Source of the DNA: Hyphomicrobiales bacterium
Lineage (GTDB): Bacteria; Pseudomonadota; Alphaproteobacteria; Rhizobiales; NORP267
Assembly: GCA_021775855.1 (NCBI GenBank)
Contig: JAJFGZ010000008.1
Span: 1 to 64,000 of the forward strand
Direction: 5' to 3'
Length of the DNA: 64,000 bases
Shown: piece after piece, positions 56,425-64,000 of the stretch
Numbering within the stretch: the stretch's first letter is position 1
How the letters are laid out: every line of letters starts with the position of its first letter
Notes under the pieces: generated by a model
Databases searched by the model: none
What the model saw: only the letters and a program-made list of their open reading frames with translations
Told to the model about the DNA's origin: nothing
Made by a program: the position numbers and the translations under genes

Positions 56425-57512
56425 CCGGCCTGCACGGGAAACAGCTTGGTCAGTTCCTCCCGGCTCGCGCCGCAAATCCCCTGCTCCGTGATCAACCCCG
56501 TGACCAGATGCCGGGGGGTTACGTCGAAGGCTGGGTTGACCACTTCGCTACCCGGTGCAACCACATCGACCCGGCCAACGGCGCCGTCGTCGGTCAGGCC
56601 GTAGACATGGGACACCTCTTCAGAACCGCGTTGTTCGATGGGGATATCAGCGCCTGATTCCAGCGACCAGTCGATGGTCGACGACGGCAGTGCGACAAAA
56701 AACGGTACGCCGTTATCGTGCGCAGCAAGCGCTTTGAGATAGGTCCCGATCTTGTTGCAGACATCGCCGCCCGCGGTCGTCCGGTCGGTGCCGACGATGC
56801 AGATATCGACGAGCCCGAGCTGCATCAAATGCCCGCCGGCATTGTCGACGATCACCGTATGTTCGATCCCGTGTTTGCCGAGTTCCCACGCCGTCAGCGC
56901 AGCTCCCTGGTTCCTGGGCCGGGTCTCGTCGACCCAGACATGGACCGGAATTTCGTCTTCATAGGCCCGGTAAATCGGCGACAGCGCCGTCCCCCAGTCG
57001 ATCGTCGCCAACCATCCGGCGTTGCAATGGGTCAGGATATTGACCGGCTTGCCGTCCTTGCGTTTGGCAATATCGCGGATCAGTTCGACCCCGTGGGCGC
57101 CAATCGATTTGCAGGTCATGATATCGTGATCGACCAGTTCGCGGGCGCGCCGGTATGCAGCATTGATCCGCTCTTCGGGTTGAAGTGGGGCCAGTCTTTG
57201 GCGCATTTCTTCAAGCGCCCAGGCGAGATTCGAGGCGGTCGGCCGGGTTGCCTGCAGACGCGCGATTGCAGATTCGAGGGCAGCGTCGCTGGAATCAACG
57301 CGCATCGCCATCCCGATCCCGTACGCTGCCGTGATGCCTATTAGCGGCGCCCCGCGCACCTGCATGGTTTTAATCGCATGGATCGCGTGCTCGAGGGTCA
57401 CCAGCGATACGATCATGAATTCATGGGGCAACCGGGTCTGGTCGATAATCTCGATCGTCCAGCTATCATCGGCGACCCAGAGTGACCTGTAATGTTCGTC
57501 ATCTACCCACAT
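56421..57512 (-). CDS. mtnA: S-methyl-5-thioribose-1-phosphate isomerase
   Basis: 363 residues of the eIF2B-like isomerase family. [39 protein letters not shown] with the catalytic Cys, [39 protein letters not shown] with the Asp, and [11 protein letters not shown]. It converts methylthioribose-1-phosphate (the product of MtnP) to methylthioribulose-1-phosphate. ATG at 57512; the frame extends to 57557. It overlaps the aldolase gene (ATGA) and follows apt by 25 bases. Confidence 0.95.
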   Translation of the reverse strand: MWVDDEHYRSLWVADDSWTIEIIDQTRLPHEFMIVSLVTLEHAIHAIKTMQVRGAPLIGITAAYGIGMAMRVDSSDAALESAIARLQATRPTASNLAWALEEMRQRLAPLQPEERINAAYRRARELVDHDIMTCKSIGAHGVELIRDIAKRKDGKPVNILTHCNAGWLATIDWGTALSPIYRAYEDEIPVHVWVDETRPRNQGAALTAWELGKHGIEHTVIVDNAGGHLMQLGLVDICIVGTDRTTAGGDVCNKIGTYLKALAAHDNGVPFFVALPSSTIDWSLESGADIPIEQRGSEEVSHVYGLTDDGAVGRVDVVAPGSEVVNPAFDVTPRHLVTGLITEQGICGASREELTKLFPVQAG

Positions 57513-57537
57513 GCGGCACCTACAATTGTTTGGCGAT

Positions 57538-58083
57538 TCAGTCGCCTTCAAATTCAATCAGTTTGTGAAACTTGACGCCAGCATCGACCAGTTTCTTGCT
57601 GCCACCCAAATCTGGCAAGTCGATCACGAAACACGCGGCAACCACCGCGCCGCCCGAACGTTTGATCAGCTCCACTGCTGCCAACGCCGTTCCACCAGTC
57701 GCGATCAGATCATCCACCAGCAGAACGTTGTCGCCCCCCTCAATCGCGTCGGCATGGATTTCGATCGTATCAACGCCGTATTCCAAAGTGTAGTCCTGGC
57801 CGATTGTCTTGCCCGGCAGTTTGCCTTTTTTTCGTATCGGGATAAACCCACACCCAAGCTCGTGGGCGATGGCCCCGCCGAGAATAAATCCGCGGGCTTC
57901 GATCCCCACCACGTAATCTATTTTCTCCTGCAGAAACGGCCACATCAATTCGTCTACGGATGCCCGAAACGCGTAAGGGTTGGAGAGCAATGTTGTAATG
58001 TCCCGGAAAATAATTCCCGGTTTCGGGTAATCGTGGATATCCCGGACATAGCGCGAGATATCGAAACCTTTTCTGAGATCCAT
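57538..58083 (-). CDS. apt: Adenine phosphoribosyltransferase
   Basis: 181 residues. [47 protein letters not shown] and the PRPP loop [20 protein letters not shown]. It turns adenine, released by MtnP, into AMP using PRPP. The ATG at 58083 matches the family; the open frame to 58299 is not coding. It lies between mtnP and mtnA on the same strand, giving adenine salvage within the MTA operon. Confidence 0.95.
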   Translation of the reverse strand: MDLRKGFDISRYVRDIHDYPKPGIIFRDITTLLSNPYAFRASVDELMWPFLQEKIDYVVGIEARGFILGGAIAHELGCGFIPIRKKGKLPGKTIGQDYTLEYGVDTIEIHADAIEGGDNVLLVDDLIATGGTALAAVELIKRSGGAVVAACFVIDLPDLGGSKKLVDAGVKFHKLIEFEGD

Positions 58084-58123
58084 AAGTTCTTCCCGTATTC
58101 TCGTTCCGTTCTCTCGTAAACGT

Positions 58124-58993
58124 CTAAAGAACCCGCCCGGCAATCGCGTCGAGCTTGGCAAAAAGCTCCGGATCGCGGTCCTCCGGCGGGGTGATAATTG
58201 CCACATCAAGCGCCCGGTCGGACCCCAGCGGGCAAGCCTCGTGTTCGCGCGGAAAGGATTGCGCCAGGTTGGCGAGAAGTTTTTGCGCCTTTTCGGCATT
58301 CCTGGTCAGCACGGCAATTACGTCGGATACCTGAACATGGTCGTGATCCGGGTGCCAGCAATCGAAATCCGTAACCATCGCAACCGAAGCGTAACAAATC
58401 TCGGCTTCGCGGGCGAGTTTGGCTTCCGGCATGTTGGTCATCCCGATGACATCGCAGCCCCACGATTTGTAGAGCATGGACTCGGCGTAGCTTGAAAATT
58501 GCGGGCCTTCCATGGCGAGGTACGTACCGCCGCGCCGGCATGTAATCCCAACCTCTTTGGTGGCCTCCTCAAGGCGATCAACGAGGTTTGGAGATACCGG
58601 GTGGGCCATGGAAACGTGGGCAACCAGGCCTTTGCCGAAAAAGCTGCTTTCGCGCCTAAACGTTCGGTCGATAAACTGATCCACCAAAACGAAAGACCCG
58701 GGCGGCAAGTCCTCGCGAAACGACCCACAGGCCGACACCGAAATGAGATCGGTAACCCCGGCGCGTTTCAGACAGTCAATATTGGCCCGGAAGTTGATAT
58801 CGCTCGGACTGAGCCGATGGCCGCGCCCGTGCCGGGGCAGAAACACAATCGGGAGATCCGAGTAACTTGCAAACAGCAATTCGTCAGAAGGTTCGCCCCA
58901 GGGGCTTTCGATTCTTTTCCATTCCCGGTTGTCCAGTCCGGGCATGTCGTAAACGCCAGACCCGCCAACGACCCCAAGCACAGTTTTGGTCAT
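58124..58993 (-). CDS. mtnP: S-methyl-5'-thioadenosine phosphorylase
   Basis: 289 residues of the MTAP branch of purine nucleoside phosphorylases. [60 protein letters not shown] and [20 protein letters not shown]. It phosphorolyses methylthioadenosine to adenine and methylthioribose-1-phosphate. GGGGAA lies before the ATG at 58993. First gene of the mtnP-apt-mtnA-aldolase unit and downstream of petCBA on the same strand, with a 143-base gap. Confidence 0.95.
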   Translation of the reverse strand: MTKTVLGVVGGSGVYDMPGLDNREWKRIESPWGEPSDELLFASYSDLPIVFLPRHGRGHRLSPSDINFRANIDCLKRAGVTDLISVSACGSFREDLPPGSFVLVDQFIDRTFRRESSFFGKGLVAHVSMAHPVSPNLVDRLEEATKEVGITCRRGGTYLAMEGPQFSSYAESMLYKSWGCDVIGMTNMPEAKLAREAEICYASVAMVTDFDCWHPDHDHVQVSDVIAVLTRNAEKAQKLLANLAQSFPREHEACPLGSDRALDVAIITPPEDRDPELFAKLDAIAGRVL

Positions 58994-59136
58994 ATGCTCT
59001 TCCCCCAGAGTCCGGATCCTCGAATCCGTGTTGCCCATGCAGGTTCCGGCATGATCACAAAACAGGATTACCGGGCTGCACAATCATTAGTTAACCCGCC
59101 AACAGGTGCAGACCGGGATTCCAAAATTACCGGTGA

Positions 59137-59940
59137 TTAATGAACGGCGGCCCAGACCTTGCGCTTGGTCGCATAAAGCAGGCCAGCAAATATCAGCAGG
59201 AACAGTACAACCTTGAAGCCCATTCTGTGTCGGGCTTCCAATTTCGGCTCCGCCGTCCACATCATGAAAGCCGTAACATCGCGCGCATAATTTTCGAGCG
59301 TTGGTTCGGTTTCATCATCGTATTCGACGGCATCCTCGAAAATTGGTTCGGGCATGGCGATTTGATGGTTGGGAAAGACGGTATTGTAACTCATGCCAAT
59401 CGCCAGTTCCACGCCGGCCGGGGCTTCTTCATAGCCCATCAGCAGGGCGTAGATATAGTCCGGGCCACCTACCCGGGCTTTCGCCAGCACCGAGAGATCA
59501 GGCGGAAATGCTCCGCCATTGGCCAATCGGGCAATCTGAACGTTGGGGAATGGCGCCGGGAACCGATCGGACAACAATCCGGGGCGCATGAACATATCAC
59601 CATCGTCGTTGGGACCGTCTTCGATCTCGAATTCCGAGGCTATGACCTTTACCTGCTCGGGCGTAAAGCCCGGTCCGCCCTCTTCCGACAGGTTCCGAAA
59701 CGACACGAACTCCATCGAATGGCAGGCCGAGCAAACCTCACGGTAGACTTTATAGCCGCGCTGCAACTGTGCCCGATCGAATGTGCCGAACGGGCCATTG
59801 AAGGACCAGTCGAGTGCCTCGGATTCCCCGCTCTCTTCGGCCTGGCCGACACCCGGTGCTGCCAAGACGACCAGAGCCGAGACTATGGCAATCAGGCCTG
59901 CCCGGACAAGGGTTCTGAAATGTGTAACCTGTTTCATCAT
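59137..59940 (-). CDS. petC: Cytochrome c1 of the bc1 complex
   Basis: 267 residues with a signal peptide (TLVRAGLIAIVSALVVLAA, cleavage near AEESG), a heme c site CSACH at 70-74 and a single C-terminal membrane anchor (FKVVLFLLIFAGLLYATK) that holds the domain in the periplasm. The sixth ligand is the Met in PPDLSVLAKARVGGPDYIYA to AIGMSYN. Begins 2 bases after petB; an in-frame ATG one codon later (59937) is an equal choice. Confidence 0.95.
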   Translation of the reverse strand: MMKQVTHFRTLVRAGLIAIVSALVVLAAPGVGQAEESGESEALDWSFNGPFGTFDRAQLQRGYKVYREVCSACHSMEFVSFRNLSEEGGPGFTPEQVKVIASEFEIEDGPNDDGDMFMRPGLLSDRFPAPFPNVQIARLANGGAFPPDLSVLAKARVGGPDYIYALLMGYEEAPAGVELAIGMSYNTVFPNHQIAMPEPIFEDAVEYDDETEPTLENYARDVTAFMMWTAEPKLEARHRMGFKVVLFLLIFAGLLYATKRKVWAAVH

Positions 59941-59942
59941 CC

Positions 59943-61199
59943 CTAACCCTTGCTCTCTGCTTTATCACCGTCGCCATTGCCAAGCACCGATTCAGTGATG
60001 CTTTTCGGCAAGAGCCGAGGCTTCTCCAAAATACCAAGGACCGGTAAAATGACCAGGAAATGGAGGAAATAATAGGCCGTCAAAATACGCGACCAGATCA
60101 CGTAGGCACCTTCCGGCGGCTTGGCGCCGAGATACCCAAGACCGATGCAGGCGATCACGAGGATCCAGAAAAACTGCCGGTACAGGGGACGAAAGCTTAC
60201 CGAGCGCACTTTTGATGTATCAAGCCACGGCAGGATAAACAGCACCCCGATTGAGGCGAACATCGCGATCACGCCGCCGAGTTTATCCGGGATAGCCCGA
60301 AGGATCGCGTAGAAGGGCAGGAAATACCATTCCGGCACAATATGCTCCGGGGTCACCAGCGAGTTGGCTTTTTCATAGTTGACCGGGTCGCCAAGAATGT
60401 TCGGCGTATAAAAGACGAATATCGCAAAAAACAGGATGAACAGCACCAGCGCAAACCCGTCTTTCGCCGTATAGAACGGATGGAACGGCAACGTGTCCTG
60501 TTTCGATTTAACGCTGATGCCGGTCGGATTATTGTTGCCGGTTACATGCAGCGCCCAGATATGCAGCACCACGACCCCGACAATCATGAAGGGCAGAAGA
60601 TAGTGCAGTGAGTAGAAACGGTTCAGGGTTGGATTATCGACCGCGAACCCGCCCCATAGAAGCTGGGTAATCATGTCGCCAAAATAGGGAATTGCCGAGA
60701 ATAACGAGGTAATCACGGTTGCGCCCCAAAAGCTCATCTGGCCCCACGGCAGCACGTAACCCATAAAGGCGGTTGCCATCATGAGTAGGAACAAAACCAC
60801 ACCCAGGATCCAGAGGACCTCGCGCGGTTCCTTGTACGAGCCGTAATACATGCCCCGGAACATATGAATATAAACGGCGATAAAGAACATCGACGCTCCG
60901 TTGGAATGGACATACCGGATCAGCCAGCCGTAATTAACGTCCCGCATGATCCCTTCGACACTCTCGAATGCCATGCTCACATGGGGAACGTAATGCATCG
61001 CCAGCACAATACCGGTGATGATCTGGACCGAGAGGCAGAACATCAGAATGCCGCCGAACGTCCACCAGTAATTCAGATTCCGTGGTGTCGGGAAGGTCAC
61101 CGCGGTCGGATACAACAGGCCCATGATAGGGAGCCTGGATTCCATCCACTTCATAAATCCAGATTTCGGCTGATACGGTTCCCCGTGAAGTTGGCTCAT
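59943..61199 (-). CDS. petB: Cytochrome b of the bc1 complex
   Basis: 418 residues with eight membrane helices. The heme b ligands are in the pairs around [20 protein letters not shown] and [20 protein letters not shown]; the quinol-site motif PEWYFLP is present as [18 protein letters not shown]. It carries the Qo and Qi sites. GGAGGACCACCC lies just before its start. Its last part overlaps nothing, and petC begins 2 bases after its stop. Confidence 0.96.
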   Translation of the reverse strand: MSQLHGEPYQPKSGFMKWMESRLPIMGLLYPTAVTFPTPRNLNYWWTFGGILMFCLSVQIITGIVLAMHYVPHVSMAFESVEGIMRDVNYGWLIRYVHSNGASMFFIAVYIHMFRGMYYGSYKEPREVLWILGVVLFLLMMATAFMGYVLPWGQMSFWGATVITSLFSAIPYFGDMITQLLWGGFAVDNPTLNRFYSLHYLLPFMIVGVVVLHIWALHVTGNNNPTGISVKSKQDTLPFHPFYTAKDGFALVLFILFFAIFVFYTPNILGDPVNYEKANSLVTPEHIVPEWYFLPFYAILRAIPDKLGGVIAMFASIGVLFILPWLDTSKVRSVSFRPLYRQFFWILVIACIGLGYLGAKPPEGAYVIWSRILTAYYFLHFLVILPVLGILEKPRLLPKSITESVLGNGDGDKAESKG

Positions 61200-61211
61200 G
61201 GGTGGTCCTCC

Positions 61212-61766
61212 TCAACCGATCCGGACGGCGTCATCGCCGATAAATTCATACTTTGGCACCAGCAAGTTTTCAGGCGCGGGACCAAACCTTATCCGGCCCG
61301 CCAGGTCGTAATGCGAGCCGTGGCAGGGGCAAAACCAGCCGTTATAGTCGCCCTGGTTCTTGACCGGGATACAGCCGAGATGGGTGCAGACGCCGACCAC
61401 GATCAGCCATTCCGGCTGGATCACGCGGTTGGCATCGGACGCGTCCACGTCACCGCCAAGACCTGCGTTGCGCGCCACCGGATCCTTGAGATCTTCGAGC
61501 GGTGTTTCCTGCGAGATCTTGATTTCTTCCGGCGTACGGTGGCGAATGAAGACCGGTCGGCCCTGCCATTTGACCGTGATGGACTGACCGACAGGAATCG
61601 CGCTCATGTCGATCTCGATGGATGCCAACGCCTGGACTGAAGCATCCGGGTTCATTTGATGGATCAGTGGCCAGGCGGCAGATGCCGCCCCCACCACCGC
61701 GAATGCTCCAGTTGCGATGTATAGAAAATCGCGCCGATTGGACTCGTGCGTCTCGCTGCTAGCCAC
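61212..61766 (-). CDS. petA: Rieske iron-sulfur subunit of the bc1 complex
   Basis: 184 residues: a Tat-type start NRRDFLYIATGAFAVVGAAS with one membrane helix, then the Rieske fold with both cluster motifs CTHLGC and CPCHGSHYD. It holds the 2Fe-2S centre that oxidises quinol. The GTG at 61766 has GAGGAG 5 bases before it; the open frame reaches 61814. First gene of petABC on the minus strand. Confidence 0.95.
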   Translation of the reverse strand: MASSETHESNRRDFLYIATGAFAVVGAASAAWPLIHQMNPDASVQALASIEIDMSAIPVGQSITVKWQGRPVFIRHRTPEEIKISQETPLEDLKDPVARNAGLGGDVDASDANRVIQPEWLIVVGVCTHLGCIPVKNQGDYNGWFCPCHGSHYDLAGRIRFGPAPENLLVPKYEFIGDDAVRIG

Positions 61767-61856
61767 AATCACTCCTCTTGATTGAATCCCCCGGCGGCCT
61801 CTGAGAGATAACATTTAGGCCGCCAAACACGCGTTTCGCATATTCCCAGAATCATT

Positions 61857-61902
61857 CGCCCGGATAAAGTCCGGGCGCTGAAAAATGCAAACTTTTTTTG
61901 CA
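61857..61902. promoter_or_regulatory. Two palindromes upstream of petABC and trmL
   Basis: CGCCCGGA-TAAAG-TCCGGGCG (61857-61877) is a perfect 8-bp inverted repeat; TGCAAA-CTTTT-TTTGCA (61886-61902) is a perfect 6-bp one. Both lie about 90-140 bases from the petA start, between divergent genes. A TATAAT follows at 61913-61918 on the plus strand. They could be regulator sites or an mRNA leader hairpin. Confidence 0.45.
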
Positions 61903-62005
61903 CTGATACCCCTATAATGTCCAGTGCGTTATCCATAGAAAATCACTATGTCGCCCACCTGACGGTGTTTTTTTCAGATTTGCCTACCACGCGGAGCGTT
62001 TTGGA

Positions 62006-62479
62006 TTGAGAATTGCACTCTACCAACCTGATATTCCCCAGAATACCGGCACAATAATGCGGCTCGCCGCCTGCCTTGGAGTGGCGGTCGACCTGATCGA
62101 ACCCGCCGGATTTCCGGCAACCGACCGGGCGTTTCGCCGCGCTGGAATGGACTATCTGGAGATGGTTACGTTGCGCCGTCACAAATCTTTTTCTGAATTT
62201 AGGGCAATGCTGGAGGAATACACGCGCCGTGATTCGCCCCCGCGCCTCATCCTGCTCACAACCGAAGGCGATATCCCCTATTGCGATTTCTCCTACCGGC
62301 CCGATGATATTCTGATGCTGGGCCGCGAAACGGCTGGCGTACCTGAAGATGTCCATACCCTCGCCGACGCCCGCCTGCGGGTCCCCATGCAGCCAGGCCT
62401 ACGGTCCATCAATGTTGCGATTGTTACAGCGATGGTGCTCGGCGAAGCACTCCGTCAAACCGACGGGTTTTCTAATTAG
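62006..62479 (+). CDS. trmL: tRNA (cytidine/uridine-2'-O-)-methyltransferase TrmL
   Basis: 157 residues of the SPOUT fold: IALYQPDIPQNTGTIMRLAA, GFPATDRAFRRAGMDYLEMV, LLTTEGDIPYCDFSYRPDDI, MLGRETAGVPEDVH and RVPMQPGLRSINVAIVTAMV. It methylates the wobble base of two tRNA-Leu species. The start is TTG at 62006 with GGAG upstream. Next gene begins 26 bases later. Confidence 0.94.
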   Translation: MRIALYQPDIPQNTGTIMRLAACLGVAVDLIEPAGFPATDRAFRRAGMDYLEMVTLRRHKSFSEFRAMLEEYTRRDSPPRLILLTTEGDIPYCDFSYRPDDILMLGRETAGVPEDVHTLADARLRVPMQPGLRSINVAIVTAMVLGEALRQTDGFSN

Positions 62480-62505
62480 GCGCAACTGATGTAAGACCTC
62501 GTCAC

Positions 62506-63147
62506 ATGAATTGGCGAAACCACCAGCGCGGCAAACGCGGATACCACCACGGCAACCTGCGCGAGGCTCTCCTCGACGCAGCCCTTGCGCTGATTGCCGA
62601 ACAGGGCGCGGAGGGGATGACGCTCGCCGAAGTTGCCCGCATGGCCGGGGTCAGCACCGCTGCCCCTTACCGTCATTTCAGGGACCGGGACGCGCTGATG
62701 GTTGAGGTGGCCAAACGCGGGTTCGACCGGTTTTCAGATACCCTGCGTACCGCCGTTCCTGAGGAAGGCGGCAAACCAGTCGATAGCCTGAATCGCATCG
62801 GACGCGCATATCTGCAATTTGCCCGGACCGAACCGGCGCTCTATTCGGCTATGTTCGAAGGTCGGATCACGCCAACCATGGACGGCTCATTGTCGATCGC
62901 GGCAGAACGCGCCTTCGGCACGATGCAGGATATCTGCCAACAGCTCCACGACGATTTGCCCGAGGAAAAGCGCGCGCCCGCGCTGATGATGGCGCTGCAT
63001 ATCTGGGCCATGTCCCACGGCATTGCGTCGCTGTTCGCGCGTGGCGACCGTGGCCGGCGGCCTATCCCCGTTCCTGCCGAAGACCTGCTGGAAGCCGGTA
63101 TCCTGATCTATCTCAACGGACTCGGATTTGAGCAGAATGGCGTCTAG
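62506..63147 (+). CDS. TetR/AcrR family transcriptional regulator
   Basis: 213 residues with helix-turn-helix GMTLAEVARMAGVSTAAPYR and HFRDRDALMVEVAKRGFDRF and a TetR_C ligand domain (YLQFARTEPALYSAMFEGRI). It ends exactly at the end of the convergent ligase-like gene. It could control that gene or neighbours beyond the window; ligand unknown. Confidence 0.85.
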   Translation: MNWRNHQRGKRGYHHGNLREALLDAALALIAEQGAEGMTLAEVARMAGVSTAAPYRHFRDRDALMVEVAKRGFDRFSDTLRTAVPEEGGKPVDSLNRIGRAYLQFARTEPALYSAMFEGRITPTMDGSLSIAAERAFGTMQDICQQLHDDLPEEKRAPALMMALHIWAMSHGIASLFARGDRGRRPIPVPAEDLLEAGILIYLNGLGFEQNGV

Positions 63148-64000
63148 TCAAGACTTGTCGCGAAGATCGTGAACGCGGTTCGCCTTGAATTCGGTCTTTG
63201 GCAGCGTCCCGACCTGCAAGACCTCAATGTCAACACGCACCTCGCAGCGGCTGCGAATTTCGTTGCCAGCGCGATCCGCAATACCACCCGTTTCACTCCG
63301 ATCCTCGTGCTCGATCCGCACCGTCATCACATCAAGACCCTTGCCGTCGGTTGAGATAACGACCTCGTACTCGTCACCAACATCCGGCACCGCACGCACG
63401 GCTTGCTCGATCTGCGTTGGATACATTTTAATGCCGCGCAGATTGATAAGGTCATCGTCACGGCCGGCAAATGCGCCGATGGCACGCACATGCGTCCGCC
63501 CGCACGAACAGAGGCTGTCGTCAAGCACGGTATAATCGCCAACCAGGAACCGGAGTTGCGGCGACCCTTCGGTGTTCAGGTTCGTACACACGGTCAGGCC
63601 GCGCTGACCGGGGGCGACGCGGGCCCTGGTCTCTGGGTCGACTGACTCCCAAATCTGGATATCTTCCATCAGATGGGCGCTAATCGGGGGGCCGCCGGAC
63701 GCCGGGCACGAATACCCGCCGGCATGGGGTGACGCCTCCGTGCAGCCATAAAATTCGACCAGCTTGGCACCCCAAAGGTCTTCCAGACGCTGACGGGTAT
63801 TGCCGATCCCGCTAGCAGGTTCCCCGCCGACAAATAACATGCGGATCGAGCTTGCCGCCGGATCAAGCCCTTTTTCCTGCATAACCCGGCCAAGATGCAA
63901 CGCGTAGGACGGCGTACAAGTCAGCACGGTCGGCTTGTAGCGATCCACCAGCATCGCCCGCATGGCGCCATCCATGCCGCCACCCGGGATCATCGCCACG
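63148..64000 (-). CDS. Phenylacetate-CoA ligase-like enzyme (partial, 5' end outside the window)
   Basis: The last 284 or so codons of an adenylate-forming ligase. VEFYGCTEASPHAGGYSC is the conserved A5 motif, VLTCTPSYALHLGRVMQEKG the earlier core, FAGRDDDLINLRGIKMYPTQ the A7/A8 region with the Arg/Asp, and KTEFKANRVHDLR the A10 region with the Lys. PaaK-type enzymes activate aryl acids with ATP and CoA. Family members are about 430 residues, so about 150 are missing. The exact acid is unknown. Confidence 0.85.
   Translation of the reverse strand, partial: VAMIPGGGMDGAMRAMLVDRYKPTVLTCTPSYALHLGRVMQEKGLDPAASSIRMLFVGGEPASGIGNTRQRLEDLWGAKLVEFYGCTEASPHAGGYSCPASGGPPISAHLMEDIQIWESVDPETRARVAPGQRGLTVCTNLNTEGSPQLRFLVGDYTVLDDSLCSCGRTHVRAIGAFAGRDDDLINLRGIKMYPTQIEQAVRAVPDVGDEYEVVISTDGKGLDVMTVRIEHEDRSETGGIADRAGNEIRSRCEVRVDIEVLQVGTLPKTEFKANRVHDLRDKS

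Noticed and set aside
59140-59946. Plus-strand open frame of about 268 codons opposite petC
   Set aside because: Shadow of the cytochrome c1 gene; the heme motif and anchor leave no doubt which strand is coding.
61857-61877. Hairpin as an intrinsic terminator
   Set aside because: No T-run follows on either strand: the plus side continues CTGAAAAATG and the minus side AATGATTCTG.

Overview
The window reads as chromosomal DNA of a heterotrophic, probably marine alphaproteobacterium close to the Rhodospirillales; the genus cannot be fixed from the sequence. Pointers are the gene order lgt - midA-type methyltransferase - pgeF ... prs ... rplY - pth - ychF, a petABC cytochrome bc1 operon beside methylthioadenosine genes, a PetP/PetR-type regulator set, and a class GN ('marine proteobacterial') sortase with its VIT/vWA partner. 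Coding density is high and base composition is moderately GC-rich. One stretch (about 21.1-21.9 kb) is clearly more AT-rich and lies between direct repeats. No rRNA, tRNA, CRISPR array, transposase or prophage gene was found.

Layout. 0-4 kb: end of an unidentified gene, dienelactone hydrolase, GT87-type membrane protein, HiPIP and an aromatic-ring flavin hydroxylase. 4.2-7.3 kb: sortase target and sortase. 7.2-12.4 kb: PH-domain protein, SRPBCC protein, cold-shock protein with a terminator, sirtuin and secreted proteins of unknown function. 12.4-17.6 kb: YihY membrane protein, then an RdhA/QueG-like Fe-S protein, a non-pyrrolysine MttB-family methyltransferase and a cytochrome P450 in line. 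18.2-22 kb: an unusually long UvrB, dispersed palindromic repeats and the AT-rich island. 22-29 kb: OmpA-like protein, cytochrome c, TSUP transporter, secreted proteins, a thioesterase/membrane-protein pair, a TPR-2OG oxygenase and a Na+/Ca2+ antiporter-type exchanger. 30-34.5 kb: SDR-folB-uvrC-pgsA-moaD-moaE, tightly packed. 34.6-36.6 kb: two proteins of unknown function opposite a LysR regulator with a clear operator-like palindrome. 36.8-42 kb: ilvE, petP-petR-sensor kinase, and an EamA exporter opposite an Lrp-type regulator. 42-55 kb: mostly housekeeping (csaA, proC, ubiK, lgt, pgeF, prs, rplY, pth, ychF) and tandem MaoC proteins. 55.7-62 kb: class II aldolase-mtnA-apt-mtnP, then petCBA. 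62-64 kb: trmL, a TetR regulator and the C-terminal part of a phenylacetate-CoA-ligase-like enzyme.

How genes work together. mtnP, mtnA and a FucA-like class II aldolase can form the DHAP shunt for methylthioadenosine, with Apt recovering the adenine; no mtnC, mtnD or other late methionine-salvage gene is nearby. PetA/PetB/PetC make the bc1 complex, and PetP/PetR about 20 kb away are the regulators known to control it in Rhodobacter. The soluble HiPIP and cytochrome c are possible electron carriers. MoaD/MoaE are the two subunits of molybdopterin synthase. The SDR beside folB may be a pterin reductase. The sortase and its vWA target form a self-contained envelope display pair. The corrinoid-type Fe-S protein, MttB-family protein and P450 could form a demethylation module, which is inference only.
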